Assembly: GCA_023138975.1 (NCBI GenBank)
Contig: JAGLON010000013.1
Coordinates: forward strand, 248,001 to 312,000
Length of the DNA stretch: 64,000 nt
Reading direction: 5' to 3'
From: Candidatus Zixiibacteriota bacterium
GTDB taxonomy: Bacteria > Zixibacteria > MSB-5A5 > GN15 > JAAZOE01
The notes under the pieces were generated by a model. It was not told where the DNA came from and searched no databases. It worked only from the letters and a program-made list of their open reading frames with translations. Shown here piece after piece: positions 36,384-44,770 of this stretch. The first letter of the stretch is position 1. Each line of letters begins with the position of its first letter. Both the position numbers and the translations under genes were made by a program.

Positions 36384-36875
36384 CTATTTGCCTTCCTCCT
36401 CAGCTTTAGCGCGAAGGTCAGCAAATATTGTATCTATTTTCTCACGGGATAAATCTTCGTAATAGTCCTGATTGATCTGCATCATTGGAGCCGCTGAGCA
36501 CCCACCCAGACATTCGACCGATATTAAAGTAAACAGGTTGTCGTCTGTAGTCTCACCCATCTTGATACCGAGTTTCTCCTGCATGTAGATGAGCATATTA
36601 TCCGCGCCTCTGAGCGAACAGGAGATATTATGGCAAACCTGTATGAGATATTTCCCAACCTCATGTTTGGGAAACATGGTATAGAAGGTCGCGGCTTCGG
36701 CAATCTCTACATAAGGAATTTCAATAACTCGTGATATTTCTTTATAGACGGCGTTATCCAAGTGCCCCACCTGCCGATAGGCGGCTGTCAAGGCCGGTAA
36801 AATAGCTGATCGACGGGAAGGATAGCGCTCCATCCGGGTCTTTATCTCTTTTATTGTTGACTCTTTAAGGATCAT
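36384..36875 (-). CDS. nuoE: NADH-quinone oxidoreductase subunit E
   Basis: The 163-residue thioredoxin-like subunit of complex I. The 2Fe-2S N1a cluster ligands are in CHNISCSLRG (C-x4-C) and ECLGGCSAAP (C-x3-C). Its ATG overlaps the nuoD stop by 4 bases. Confidence 0.97.
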   Translation of the reverse strand: MILKESTIKEIKTRMERYPSRRSAILPALTAAYRQVGHLDNAVYKEISRVIEIPYVEIAEAATFYTMFPKHEVGKYLIQVCHNISCSLRGADNMLIYMQEKLGIKMGETTDDNLFTLISVECLGGCSAAPMMQINQDYYEDLSREKIDTIFADLRAKAEEEGK

Positions 36876-38053
36876 CGATCAACCTCGCCCAGAACAATAT
36901 CTATCGAGCCAATACAGGTAATGACATCAGCAATCTTGCCCCCGACAACCATCGGGCTGAGAGCTTGAAGGTTTATTAATGAGGGCGGCCGCACCCGCAT
37001 CCGATACGGTTTGGTTCCCCCGTCGGAGACCATATAATAACCGAGCTCTCCTTTGGGTGATTCAATTCCCATGTAGTAAGAGCCAGCCGGAACTTTAAAT
37101 CCCTCAGTAATAATCTTGAAATGGAAAATCAACGCTTCCATTTCGGTCATGACTTTTTCTTTATCAGGCAGGACAATGCCCGGAGCGTCGGCTTTATAGG
37201 GTCCTTCCGGCATACCGTCGAGCGCCTGCCTTATAATCTTCAACGACTCCCGCATCTCGATCAGGCGAATACTGTATCGGTCCATACAGTCACCGTTTTT
37301 ACCGAGCGGAACTTCGAAGTCAAATTTTTCGTAACCCGAATAGGGGTGCGTTTTGCGTAAATCGTAATTAACACCGGTAGAACGAAGCACCGGACCGGTC
37401 AGGGATAAATCAAGAGCCTGTTCGGCAGTTATTGCTCCAACTCCGGTTAAACGTTTTATCCAGATGCGGTTATTAGTCAACAGATCTTCATATTGGTTCA
37501 GTTTATCTGGATAAACTTCTAAAAGCTTGTTTACCCTTTTGTCAAAATCAGCCGGGAGCTCTTTAGCCAGACCGCCGATCCTAAAATAAGATGACATCAT
37601 CCGAGCACCAGCTACCGCCTCATAAATGTCCATAATCATTTCGCGCTCACGGAAGGCATATAAAAGCATAGACATCGCGCCGACATCAAGAGCGTGAGTT
37701 CCAATCCAAACCAAATGATTGTTCAGTCGGGTTATTTCGGCTAAAAGAACTCTGACATATTGAACTTTTTCGGGAACTTCAAGACCCAGCAGCTTTTCTA
37801 CGGCGAGGACATAACCAAGATTATTCGACATAGGAGCCAGATAGTCCATTCGGTCAGTCAGAGGAAGAGCCTTGTAATAGAGCTTATCTTCTGCCGTTTT
37901 CTCAATTCCAGTATGCAGATAACCCAAATGCGGAGTAGCGTTAACAACCGTTTCACCGTCGAGATCCAGCACAACCTGCAATACTCCGTGAGTCGCCGGA
38001 TGCTGCGGTCCCAGATTTATTGTCATCAATTTGGACGATGCTGCACTCGTCAT
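36872..38053 (-). CDS. nuoD: NADH-quinone oxidoreductase subunit D
   Basis: The 393-residue subunit lines the quinone site at the junction with NuoB. It has NLGPQHPATHGVLQ (about 13-26), with the His of the quinone pocket, then LGYLHTGIEK and the C-terminal IGSIDIVLGEVDR typical of the family. It is separate from nuoC, unlike the fused nuoCD of E. coli. It overlaps nuoC by 4 bases. Confidence 0.97.
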   Translation of the reverse strand: MTSAASSKLMTINLGPQHPATHGVLQVVLDLDGETVVNATPHLGYLHTGIEKTAEDKLYYKALPLTDRMDYLAPMSNNLGYVLAVEKLLGLEVPEKVQYVRVLLAEITRLNNHLVWIGTHALDVGAMSMLLYAFREREMIMDIYEAVAGARMMSSYFRIGGLAKELPADFDKRVNKLLEVYPDKLNQYEDLLTNNRIWIKRLTGVGAITAEQALDLSLTGPVLRSTGVNYDLRKTHPYSGYEKFDFEVPLGKNGDCMDRYSIRLIEMRESLKIIRQALDGMPEGPYKADAPGIVLPDKEKVMTEMEALIFHFKIITEGFKVPAGSYYMGIESPKGELGYYMVSDGGTKPYRMRVRPPSLINLQALSPMVVGGKIADVITCIGSIDIVLGEVDR

Positions 38054-38583
38054 TTGATTATCTCCGGCGGATTATCTTTGTTGTGGCTGAACTGAGGCGC
38101 TTCATAGGTCAGTGGGAAATCTTTTCTGTGCGGCCAGCCTTCGAGTCCTTCGGGGGTTATAATGCGGCGCAGGTCCGGGTGTCCCTCAAAATCGATCCCT
38201 AGCATATCATAGACTTCACGTTCGAGCCAATCGGCTCCGGTATATACTGGTTGGATGGAACGAATAGTAGGAGTTTCGCCATCGGGAATAGTAGTTTTTA
38301 TTAAGACTCTGAGCTCTTTCTTAATCGAAAAGAAATTATAGACCAGTTCAAAACGCATATCGGGGCAATCTATCCAATCAACTCCGCAAATATCCGAAAG
38401 TAACTCAAATCCGGTATGAGAATCGTCTTTCATAAACTGAGCAATATCAAAAATTGATCCACCGGAGATGAAAATCGATAACTGGTCATGATATTTTTCA
38501 TGACCGGTAATCTTTTCTCCGAATTGCTCTTTCAGAGCTTCGAGAACTTCATTTTCAATCTTTGTCAGGTCCGTTTGTCTCAT
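38050..38583 (-). CDS. nuoC: NADH-quinone oxidoreductase subunit C
   Basis: The 177-residue 30-kDa-type subunit of complex I. The family signature is the ADWLEREVYDMLGIDFEGHPDLRRI region (about 120-145), followed by GWPHRKDFPL. It begins 37 bases after the nuoB stop, the widest gap in the operon, with only a weak ribosome site. Confidence 0.96.
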   Translation of the reverse strand: MRQTDLTKIENEVLEALKEQFGEKITGHEKYHDQLSIFISGGSIFDIAQFMKDDSHTGFELLSDICGVDWIDCPDMRFELVYNFFSIKKELRVLIKTTIPDGETPTIRSIQPVYTGADWLEREVYDMLGIDFEGHPDLRRIITPEGLEGWPHRKDFPLTYEAPQFSHNKDNPPEIIK

Positions 38584-38620
38584 TTTTCACAAGCTTAATT
38601 AAAAAATTTTCAGCAATCGT

Positions 38621-39127
38621 TTATTTTACACTACTTTGCGATTTACTGTCGCGTGTATCTCTTATCGATTCCTTCATAACTTTTTTATGCAGCTTCATGA
38701 TACCGTCAATAAGCTGCTCGGGGCGGGGAGGACATCCCGGAATATAAATATCAACCGGGATAATTCTGTCAACGCCCTGTAAAATGGCATAGTTATTGAA
38801 TACTCCACCGCTGGAGGCACAAGCGCCCATCGAAATCACCCATTTAGGGTTCGGCATTTGGTCATACAGTCGTTTGACTACGGGAGCCATTTTATTGGAG
38901 ACACGCCCGGCGACTATCATTAAATCAGCCTGCCGTGGTGAAGGTCGCATAACTTCCATTCCGAAGCGGGACAGATCAAAATGAGGCGAAAAGGTCGATA
39001 TCATTTCGATAGCACAACATGCCAGACCGAATCCAAACGGCCACATAGAGGATTTTCTCGACCAGTTGACAAAAAAGTCTACCGTGGACAAAATCACTCC
39101 ATCTGGGATTTTCTCTTCTATTCCCAT
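38621..39127 (-). CDS. nuoB: NADH-quinone oxidoreductase subunit B
   Basis: The 168-residue subunit carries N2, the last 4Fe-4S cluster before quinone. Ligands are the adjacent pair in [10 protein letters not shown] in GACASSGG and C in PGCPPRPE. Its start overlaps nuoA by 10 bases and uses GGAG inside nuoA. Confidence 0.97.
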   Translation of the reverse strand: MGIEEKIPDGVILSTVDFFVNWSRKSSMWPFGFGLACCAIEMISTFSPHFDLSRFGMEVMRPSPRQADLMIVAGRVSNKMAPVVKRLYDQMPNPKWVISMGACASSGGVFNNYAILQGVDRIIPVDIYIPGCPPRPEQLIDGIMKLHKKVMKESIRDTRDSKSQSSVK

Positions 39128-39474
39128 TTCAGCGCTCCAACGCGCAAAATATATATATAAGCAATAAAGAGTATCCCTATAAACACAAACATCTCAATTA
39201 ATCCGAATAAGGCCAGCTCCTTGGATATGACTGCCCAGGGATACAGGAATACGACTTCAAGGTCAAAGACAATGAACAGTATCGCAACTAAAAAGAACTT
39301 GACCGAAAACCTATCCTTAGTATCTCCAATAGGCTCAACGCCACTTTCGTAGGGTGATCCTTTAACATCCCCTTTTACTCTTTTCCCGACAATAATGGAA
39401 AGAGTAAACATAATCAAAGCAGTTCCTGCAGCTATTGCCAACAGTACCGCTATTGGAAAGAAAGTCTCAAACAT
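39118..39474 (-). CDS. nuoA: NADH-quinone oxidoreductase subunit A
   Basis: The first gene of the operon encodes a three-helix subunit with the conserved cytosolic loop [11 protein letters not shown] and [21 protein letters not shown], whose acidic residues are typical of the family. In-frame ATGs also occur at 39504 and 39561. The one at 39504 lies inside the promoter -10 box and so cannot be on the main transcript. ATG 39474 gives a 118-residue protein and a leader of about 20 bases. Confidence 0.95.
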   Translation of the reverse strand: MFETFFPIAVLLAIAAGTALIMFTLSIIVGKRVKGDVKGSPYESGVEPIGDTKDRFSVKFFLVAILFIVFDLEVVFLYPWAVISKELALFGLIEMFVFIGILFIAYIYILRVGALKWE

Positions 39475-39502
39475 ATCAGTCCAATCTAATTTATTGAGGG
39501 GC

Positions 39503-39531
39503 ATATTAATAACAATACGATGCCGTGTCAA
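39503..39531 (-). promoter_or_regulatory. Promoter of the nuo operon
   Basis: Consensus TTGACA (39531-39526), a 17-base spacer and TAATAT (39508-39503) on the minus strand. It is the only strong promoter seen upstream of the complex I genes and falls over an in-frame ATG. Confidence 0.8.
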
Positions 39532-39676
39532 TATTAAATTACCAATTTCCGTGTCAAACACAAACGATTCTAATTGTGATTATCTATAGGCAAAAAGATC
39601 GATCATATGGCTTTATCAGATTGTCAAATTCCGAAGCCGGGTCGGCTAAAGATGAATAACAATTGAAGAATTTTGA

Positions 39677-40726
39677 CTACTCGCCCGGGGCATTGAGGCG
39701 AATATGATTGGAGAATATCCAGCCTTTACGGCCATGATAGACCTCGACACGATATATACCGGGAGATTTAATTAGATATTCAAGCTCTCTTGCTTTCGCT
39801 TCTTTAATAACTTTACTGTTGCCTATCAATCGAATCTTTCCCTTTAACGGTACCGTAATTTTCGCAGTTGCAGAACCTGTAAACGGCAAAGAACCTCCGA
39901 TATCAGCAGAACCGTTTTGTGAGGTTATGGTGAATTTAAAATCACGAGCCTCACCCCAGCGATAATTAGAGATAAACACCCGGCAATCACGAATCGCCGA
40001 ATATATCTGCTGTTTGGCCTCGCTTAGATCCTTCGAAAGCGGGCGGTCGAGCATAACGTGCGTTCTAAGTGTCTTAAACTGCACTTTATATGGAAAAATG
40101 GTCAGTTTCAGCGGCCCGGCCCGATAAAGAAAGCCGTGGGCGTCAACTGAAGCAATTCCGACAATCTTCCGTTTGAGGCTTAGTTCATCCCATTTTCTTC
40201 TAATTCGGTCGGTTGGAGCCCGGAGAAATTTGCGAGGTGAAAACAACATTCTGATTTGATTAAAGAACTTGAGGTTTTCCATCCATTCCGACATCTGATT
40301 CCAAAGTTCTATACCGTCAAATTGCGTCACCGACCAATCTGTCCAGGGGTAAGAACGAAAGCGGGCATCACGTCCACGGATTTCATCCGGGTGGGCCAAA
40401 ATACCAAGCGTACCTTTTGATGCTGCCGCGGCCACATATTCTGCGGCAGTCATAGAGGAAGGGAAAACTTCATCGCCGTCAAATATCAAATAATGATTGC
40501 AGTCGTCGTTATCGTTATGTTCGTAGCCAATTAAGACGAGGAGGTCATTGTAATACCCCTCCTTACCGTCATGAAATGACTGCAGGGTCATATGATCGGC
40601 AAACATGACAAAATCAAGACCGACCTCCGAGGCAATAGCGGCAACCTCTTCATGTGTCTTTGTCCCATCGGAATCGGTGGTATGCACATGAATCGCGCCG
40701 GTTGCTATGTGACTGTTTTCTGCCAT
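39677..40726 (-). CDS. PHP-domain metal-dependent hydrolase with C-terminal beta domain
   Basis: The 349-residue protein has a PHP-type metal site: HVHTTDSDGT (13-22), FADHMTL (about 57-63), GYEHND and LAHPDE. The later GIASVDAHGF supplies the last metal ligands. PHP enzymes hydrolyse phosphoesters. The last about 90 residues (FKFTITSQNGSADIGGSLPF onward) look like a small beta-sandwich. No signal peptide is present. It lies 8 bases after the methyltransferase gene, as the third gene of an operon with the UMF1-type transporter. The substrate is unknown. Confidence 0.75.
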   Translation of the reverse strand: MAENSHIATGAIHVHTTDSDGTKTHEEVAAIASEVGLDFVMFADHMTLQSFHDGKEGYYNDLLVLIGYEHNDNDDCNHYLIFDGDEVFPSSMTAAEYVAAAASKGTLGILAHPDEIRGRDARFRSYPWTDWSVTQFDGIELWNQMSEWMENLKFFNQIRMLFSPRKFLRAPTDRIRRKWDELSLKRKIVGIASVDAHGFLYRAGPLKLTIFPYKVQFKTLRTHVMLDRPLSKDLSEAKQQIYSAIRDCRVFISNYRWGEARDFKFTITSQNGSADIGGSLPFTGSATAKITVPLKGKIRLIGNSKVIKEAKARELEYLIKSPGIYRVEVYHGRKGWIFSNHIRLNAPGE

Positions 40727-40734
40727 TTTATTTT

Positions 40735-41388
40735 CTACTCTAAACTCAGCGATACCGCCCAGTAATACTTTTCAAAATAAAAGTCATTTATTTTTCCCCA
40801 GGATGAAAAGATTTCTCTTAATTCATCCGGTTCAAAATAATTCTTAAGAATCGTGTATTCATCTCCGTTTTCAAGTTCGCGAACCTTGTAAGTATTAACC
40901 GACTTAGGGTCAGGAATTAGTTCCGGTTTCAACTCGCAAATTAAGTTGTTATCACAGAAAAAAGCTGGACAACCGGGCTTGAGCGTTTTCTTTATTTTTT
41001 CTCTAAGACTCGCTAAATCTTCCCGCTTAACATGAGAAATAACAAAGGTTGCCAGTAAGCCGTCAAGATTTTCAGGGAGGTTGTTTAGAGAAAGAACGTC
41101 ACCGGTACGATAATCGGTCGGACAGTCATACTTTTTATTTCGAGCTACTTCCAGAGTGGCCTCGTTTATATCAACGCCGATAATCGAAGACGCTGTTTCC
41201 GAAAGTATCCTGGTCCAGAATCCGGTTCCGCAAGCGATATCAAGCACGTTTCGGTCATTTAGAATTCGTTTTGAGAGGTTATATAGATAAGTCAATTCTC
41301 CTTGACGAACAGGGTCATCACGAAAATAGATTTTATCGTATTCCATAGCCCTTTTTTTATAGTATTCTATTGTCTGATCATTTTGCAC
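40735..41388 (-). CDS. Class I SAM-dependent methyltransferase
   Basis: This protein of about 217 residues has methyltransferase motif I VLDIACGTGFWTRIL, acidic motif II GVDINEATLEVAR and motif III region GDVLSLNNLPENLDG. The target cannot be told from sequence; small molecules are more likely than proteins for this group. The start is uncertain: GTG at 41388 has GGAAAGG with a 9-base spacer, and TTG at 41394 is only 3 bases from it. Either one overlaps the end of the transporter gene, indicating translation coupling. Confidence 0.75.
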   Translation of the reverse strand: MQNDQTIEYYKKRAMEYDKIYFRDDPVRQGELTYLYNLSKRILNDRNVLDIACGTGFWTRILSETASSIIGVDINEATLEVARNKKYDCPTDYRTGDVLSLNNLPENLDGLLATFVISHVKREDLASLREKIKKTLKPGCPAFFCDNNLICELKPELIPDPKSVNTYKVRELENGDEYTILKNYFEPDELREIFSSWGKINDFYFEKYYWAVSLSLE

Positions 41389-42739
41389 TGTCAATTTTCC
41401 TTTCCGGCACTTTCCTGAAGATGTACAGTCCAACAGCCATCATCCCTGCCAACGATAATACCGCTAATCGATACGGAAGTTTCTCTGATTCCTCAACCGA
41501 TAAATTCAGCATGGAGGAAAGATAATCACCAGCAAAATTGCCTTTTTTGAAAAACCAAACGACCGCTCCCCACATTAACGGCCCGCAAATCGCGGCGGCT
41601 CGCCCGGAAAGAGAAAACAGACCAAACATCTCGCCCAGTTTTTCCTTGGGAGAAAGGATCATTAATAGCGGCCGGGAAACGGCCCAGACCCCGCCCAATA
41701 ACATGCCGACAATCGGGCCAAGTATCCAGAAAATAGCCGGCTCACTATTGAAAGTAAAAGCCAGTAAAATTAATATCCAGCCTGAGACTAAAAGAGATAG
41801 GATTTTCTTGGGAGAGTATTTGTCGGCCAGCATTCCAAAAATATAGGCGCCAACCATCGCGAAAACGGTGGAGACAATAAAAAACAACGTCCTGTCATCG
41901 GCCGTCAGCCCCAATACCCGTTCGGTAAACACTGCCATAAAAATAATTACGGTGGCGATAGCATCTTCGAAAAAGTAATCAGAAATCAGAAATCTCATCA
42001 GACCGGGGTACTTCTCTGAGGATTTTATCGTTTGCCAAATTCCTTTATATGCCGCTATTATTCCGGTTGAAGATTTCTGTAATTCTTTGGTCTTAGGAGC
42101 CGGTTTTTCTCGCACAAACAAAAAGATTGGAATAGCAAAAATGGCATACAAAAAGGCGGTAGGTAAAAACGCCGCTGATTTACCGCCGCCTTCCAAAAAT
42201 GGAATTTCAAGGCTGAAAAGTGAGCCGGTTACAAATGGCAGGACTAACAGCATTCCGACAATTGAACCCAAATACCCAAGCGATACGCCAAAACCGGACA
42301 CTTTGCCGATATTGTCTTCTTTTGAGACTGAATCCAAAAGCGTATTATAAAAGACCATTCCGCCTTCAAAGAAGAAATTCGACAGAGCGAAGAAGATGAG
42401 CACTACGATAATTAAGGACGCCGGAGTTATCGAGAATAACAAAACCGAAATTACCGCGCCGATTGTAAAAATCGCTAAAAAGAACAGTTTCTTTTGAGAA
42501 GCAAGTCCGCGACCGCCGGGCTTATCCGACAACGCTCCCAGCGCCGGCATTAGAATAGCAGCCAATACCATTGAGGATGAATATGCTATTGAGTAATGAA
42601 TATCCTGATATCCCAAATCTACAATCAGCCACCCGGCGAAGTAGAGCGATAAGATATTCATCGAGTAAATCGTGTTGGCGAAATCATAAAGCGCCCACGA
42701 TATTACATCTTTTTTAAAGATTCCGGTTTCACGTTTCAT
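41378..42739 (-). CDS. UMF1/Atg22-type MFS transporter
   Basis: The 453-residue membrane protein has about 12 helices. The N-terminal SWALYDFANTIYS (14-26) is the hallmark of the UMF1 group related to the yeast vacuolar amino-acid exporter Atg22. PALGALSDKPGGRG fits the MFS cytoplasmic loop between helices 2 and 3. It probably exports a small organic solute; the substrate is unknown. The ATG has no ribosome site and lies 10 bases after a -10 box, so the transcript has almost no leader. It heads the operon with the methyltransferase and PHP genes. Confidence 0.85.
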   Translation of the reverse strand: MKRETGIFKKDVISWALYDFANTIYSMNILSLYFAGWLIVDLGYQDIHYSIAYSSSMVLAAILMPALGALSDKPGGRGLASQKKLFFLAIFTIGAVISVLLFSITPASLIIVVLIFFALSNFFFEGGMVFYNTLLDSVSKEDNIGKVSGFGVSLGYLGSIVGMLLVLPFVTGSLFSLEIPFLEGGGKSAAFLPTAFLYAIFAIPIFLFVREKPAPKTKELQKSSTGIIAAYKGIWQTIKSSEKYPGLMRFLISDYFFEDAIATVIIFMAVFTERVLGLTADDRTLFFIVSTVFAMVGAYIFGMLADKYSPKKILSLLVSGWILILLAFTFNSEPAIFWILGPIVGMLLGGVWAVSRPLLMILSPKEKLGEMFGLFSLSGRAAAICGPLMWGAVVWFFKKGNFAGDYLSSMLNLSVEESEKLPYRLAVLSLAGMMAVGLYIFRKVPERKIDSAK

Positions 42740-42749
42740 GACTATTTAT

Positions 42750-42777
42750 AGTATAGCAATAAATAGCCTATTGACAA
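42750..42777 (-). promoter_or_regulatory. Promoter of the transporter-methyltransferase-PHP operon
   Basis: TTGTCA (42777-42772), a 16-base spacer and TATACT (42755-42750) on the minus strand, 10 bases before the ATG at 42739. Confidence 0.6.
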
Positions 42778-42873
42778 AGAATGAAATCTTCGCTCGCGAC
42801 TGCGCCCCTGCAACTTTTTGTGGATAAATCCGTCTTATAATATACAACGGCAAATTGGCAGGATGGGAGAATT

Positions 42874-43455
42874 ATGATGAAACGATTTATCTTTATACTG
42901 ATGTTTATAGCGGCCCTGACCTTCATCTCAGATTCGGCCCATGCCGGCCGAAACTCATACGAGTATACGCCTTTTAACGGGCATACTTTTCAGGCGGATG
43001 ATATTGAGGTCAATGTCGATGACGGCGATATCACGCTATTTAATGAATACACCGATGATGAAGTCGTTATTAATGACGACTATGAACTGTATGTTAACGG
43101 CAAGTTGATTGAGACAACTCCTGAGCAAAAGGAAATGGTCGAACTGTTTCATACTCAGGTGTACAAGATTATTGACGGTGCGATAGATATCGGCATTGAG
43201 GGTGGAAAAATCGGTATAGCCGGAGCCGGCTTGGGGTTGAAGGCTATCGTCGGAGTAATAAAAATGCTCCATCCCGACTATGACGAGGATGATTTGGAGC
43301 GCGATATGGAACGCGAGGCGGGAAAACTGGAAGCGAAAGCCGAAAAACTTGAAAAGCGGGCCGAAAAACTTGAAGAGCTGGCCGAAGATGCTGAAGATAC
43401 ATTCAACGATATGTTAGAGGAAATTCCTGCGCTCAAGGAACTCGACTGGTCTTAA
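42874..43455 (+). CDS. Exported acidic coiled-coil protein, DUF2884/YggN-like (paralogue 1)
   Basis: This 193-residue protein has a signal peptide (MMKRFIFILMFIAALTFISDSAHA). The central part, EVVINDDYELYVNGKLIETTPEQKEMVELFHTQV, resembles DUF2884 (E. coli YggN): an Ile-rich strand, a short ligand loop and a Q-x5-L helix. A Gly-rich stretch (IGIEGGKIGIAGAGLG) follows, then a Glu/Lys heptad-rich coiled coil (KLEAKAEKLEKRAEKL, about 150-175). The C-terminus EEIPALKELDWS is almost repeated in the next gene. A periplasmic role is likely; the function is unknown. GGGAG lies 4 bases before this ATG and 7 before a second ATG at 42877, which may be the real start. Confidence 0.75.
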   Translation: MMKRFIFILMFIAALTFISDSAHAGRNSYEYTPFNGHTFQADDIEVNVDDGDITLFNEYTDDEVVINDDYELYVNGKLIETTPEQKEMVELFHTQVYKIIDGAIDIGIEGGKIGIAGAGLGLKAIVGVIKMLHPDYDEDDLERDMEREAGKLEAKAEKLEKRAEKLEELAEDAEDTFNDMLEEIPALKELDWS

Positions 43456-43483
43456 AAAATCTCTTTGCTCTATATCCTCATCG

Positions 43484-43527
43484 CAAACGGCGACAGGTAT
43501 TTAATGATACTTGCCGCCGTTTTTTTT
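43484..43527 (+). terminator. Terminator of acidic paralogue 1
   Basis: AACGGCG-A-CAGGTAT (43486-43500) pairs with ATACTTG-C-CGCCGTT across a 6-base loop, with one mismatch and one G-T pair, followed by a run of eight T. Confidence 0.8.
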
Positions 43528-43604
43528 AATCCCATAAAGCAACTACAACCAGCCTTTTTGCATCTAATTTGTAATTAAACAAAAATATGGATAAGGAGAA
43601 AACG

Positions 43605-44294
43605 ATGAAAAAGTATATCATATTATTGCTGGTTTGCCTGCTTGCGATTCCGGCTCTGGCAATGGCTAGAAAAAAATACAACACAAGTTATCATAAGGCG
43701 CGTCAGCACTACAGTCATACTCTCAATCATTATCAACTGGACGATGCCCGGATGATTATTGAAGATGAAAGTATTATCATTTACAGTCAGTATTTTGATG
43801 AGGAAGTCGAAATAACCGAAGATTACAAATTGTTTATTGACGGCAAGCTAGTCGCCACCGACAAGAAACAAACCGCTGTTTTGAAAAAGTTCTACGCTCA
43901 GGCTCTTGAAGTTAAGGAAATCGGTGAAAAGATGGGCGAGCTCGGCGGTGATATGGGTCAAATCGGTGGTAAAATGGGCCAAATCGGCTCTCTTATCGGA
44001 CTTAGAGCATCAAGACAAGCCTACTTGAGTTTGGCCGCCAGTTTTAGCGGCAACTATTACGATGATAACGAGCTTGAGGATAACCTTGAGGAACTCGAAG
44101 ACAAACTCGACGCAATGGAAGATAAACTCGACGAGAACGAAGACGACATGGATGAACTTTCAGATAAAATGGAAAATCTCGGCGAAGTAATGGAAGAATA
44201 CGGCGACGAAATGGAAGACGAAGTCGATGAGCTTGAGGAAGTTTTTGAAGATATGTTAGAAGAGATTCCGGAACTGGACGAATTAGACTGGTAG
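43605..44294 (+). CDS. Exported acidic coiled-coil protein, DUF2884/YggN-like (paralogue 2)
   Basis: This 229-residue protein starts at the ATG at 43605, after AAGGAG. The signal peptide is MKKYIILLLVCLLAIPALAMA. It matches the preceding protein in layout: EEVEITEDYKLFIDGKLVATDKKQ parallels the DDYELYVNGKLIETTPEQ stretch, then a Gly-Gln repeat (MGELGGDMGQIGGKMGQIG), then an extended acidic coiled coil (DKLDAMEDKLDENEDDMDEL) and the shared end EEIPELDELDW. The coil is longer than in paralogue 1. Its net charge is strongly negative. It is probably periplasmic; metal or polycation binding is conceivable but unproven. Confidence 0.75.
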   Translation: MKKYIILLLVCLLAIPALAMARKKYNTSYHKARQHYSHTLNHYQLDDARMIIEDESIIIYSQYFDEEVEITEDYKLFIDGKLVATDKKQTAVLKKFYAQALEVKEIGEKMGELGGDMGQIGGKMGQIGSLIGLRASRQAYLSLAASFSGNYYDDNELEDNLEELEDKLDAMEDKLDENEDDMDELSDKMENLGEVMEEYGDEMEDEVDELEEVFEDMLEEIPELDELDW

Positions 44295-44325
44295 AAAAAT
44301 CCAATTCAGGAAGATATCCACTGAG

Positions 44326-44356
44326 AAAAGGCGGGTTCCCCACCCGCCTTTTTTAT
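44326..44356 (+). terminator. Terminator of acidic paralogue 2
   Basis: AAAAGGCGGG (44326-44335) pairs with CCCGCCTTTT across a 7-base loop, and the T-rich stretch continues to 44353. Confidence 0.9.
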
Positions 44357-44406
44357 TTCATTACATTCAAACCGGACCATCTATTCACGCACTCATACTT
44401 TTTCTC

Positions 44407-44494
44407 CGTCATTCTCGAGAGCGAAGCGAGTCGGGAATCCAGAACAGAGATTGACCATACTCAACACTGGATGCCCATTTTCATGGGCATGACG
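44407..44494. repeat. 88-bp palindromic repeat unit (BIME/MITE-like)
   Basis: The unit begins CGTCATTC and ends GGGCATGACG, so CGTCAT and ATGACG are terminal inverted repeats. Inside are two hairpins: an imperfect one from 44411 to about 44437, and a perfect one, ATGCCCAT-TTTC-ATGGGCAT (44471-44490). Inner CCAG and CTGG can also pair, giving a cruciform. Similar GTCATTC...GAATCCAG units are widespread mobile palindromes in bacteria. It is the only copy seen here. Confidence 0.65.
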
Positions 44495-44608
44495 TAGTAA
44501 ATAGTAATAGTGTGGGAATCAATGTCACTCAAATCTATCAAGTACCGACTGATTGCTGTGTGTTTCATTTGATTAGAGTCTTAAGAAAAACTTTCAAAAA
44601 TAAGTGGG
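44495..44608. other. Non-coding remainder of the 44.3-44.6 kb gap
   Basis: The gap between paralogue 2 and the HD remnant (44295-44608) holds the terminator and the palindromic unit. In this last part no gene, hairpin or promoter was recognised on either strand. Confidence 0.5.
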
Positions 44609-44752
44609 CTAACCATCTTCGCTATAGTGCACCGCATTGAAATGCTCGGCCAGCCATATCATCCCGGCTTCAACAGCGTAAACATGTTTGCGGAGATTTT
44701 TATTCTTAATTTTGGAATCCATTAACGTGGCGGCTTCGGCGCGAGTGATCAT
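44609..44752 (-). pseudogene. Truncated HD-domain hydrolase remnant
   Basis: A 47-codon frame from ATG 44752 to TAG 44609 starts MITRAEAATLMDSKIKN and goes on NLRKHVYAVEAGMIWLAEHFN. This matches the first 40 or so residues of HD-domain phosphohydrolases (typically MI-x-R-x-EA...N-x-x-KH-x-x-AVEA). The HD-metal motif that should follow (HDLDYE-type) is missing, and the frame stops after VHYSEDG. GGGGGAG lies 3 bases before the ATG. It starts 18 bases after the receptor stop, so it was once the last gene of that operon. It could be a small real gene, but a broken gene is more likely. Confidence 0.6.
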
Positions 44753-44770
44753 ACGCTCCCCCAATACTTA

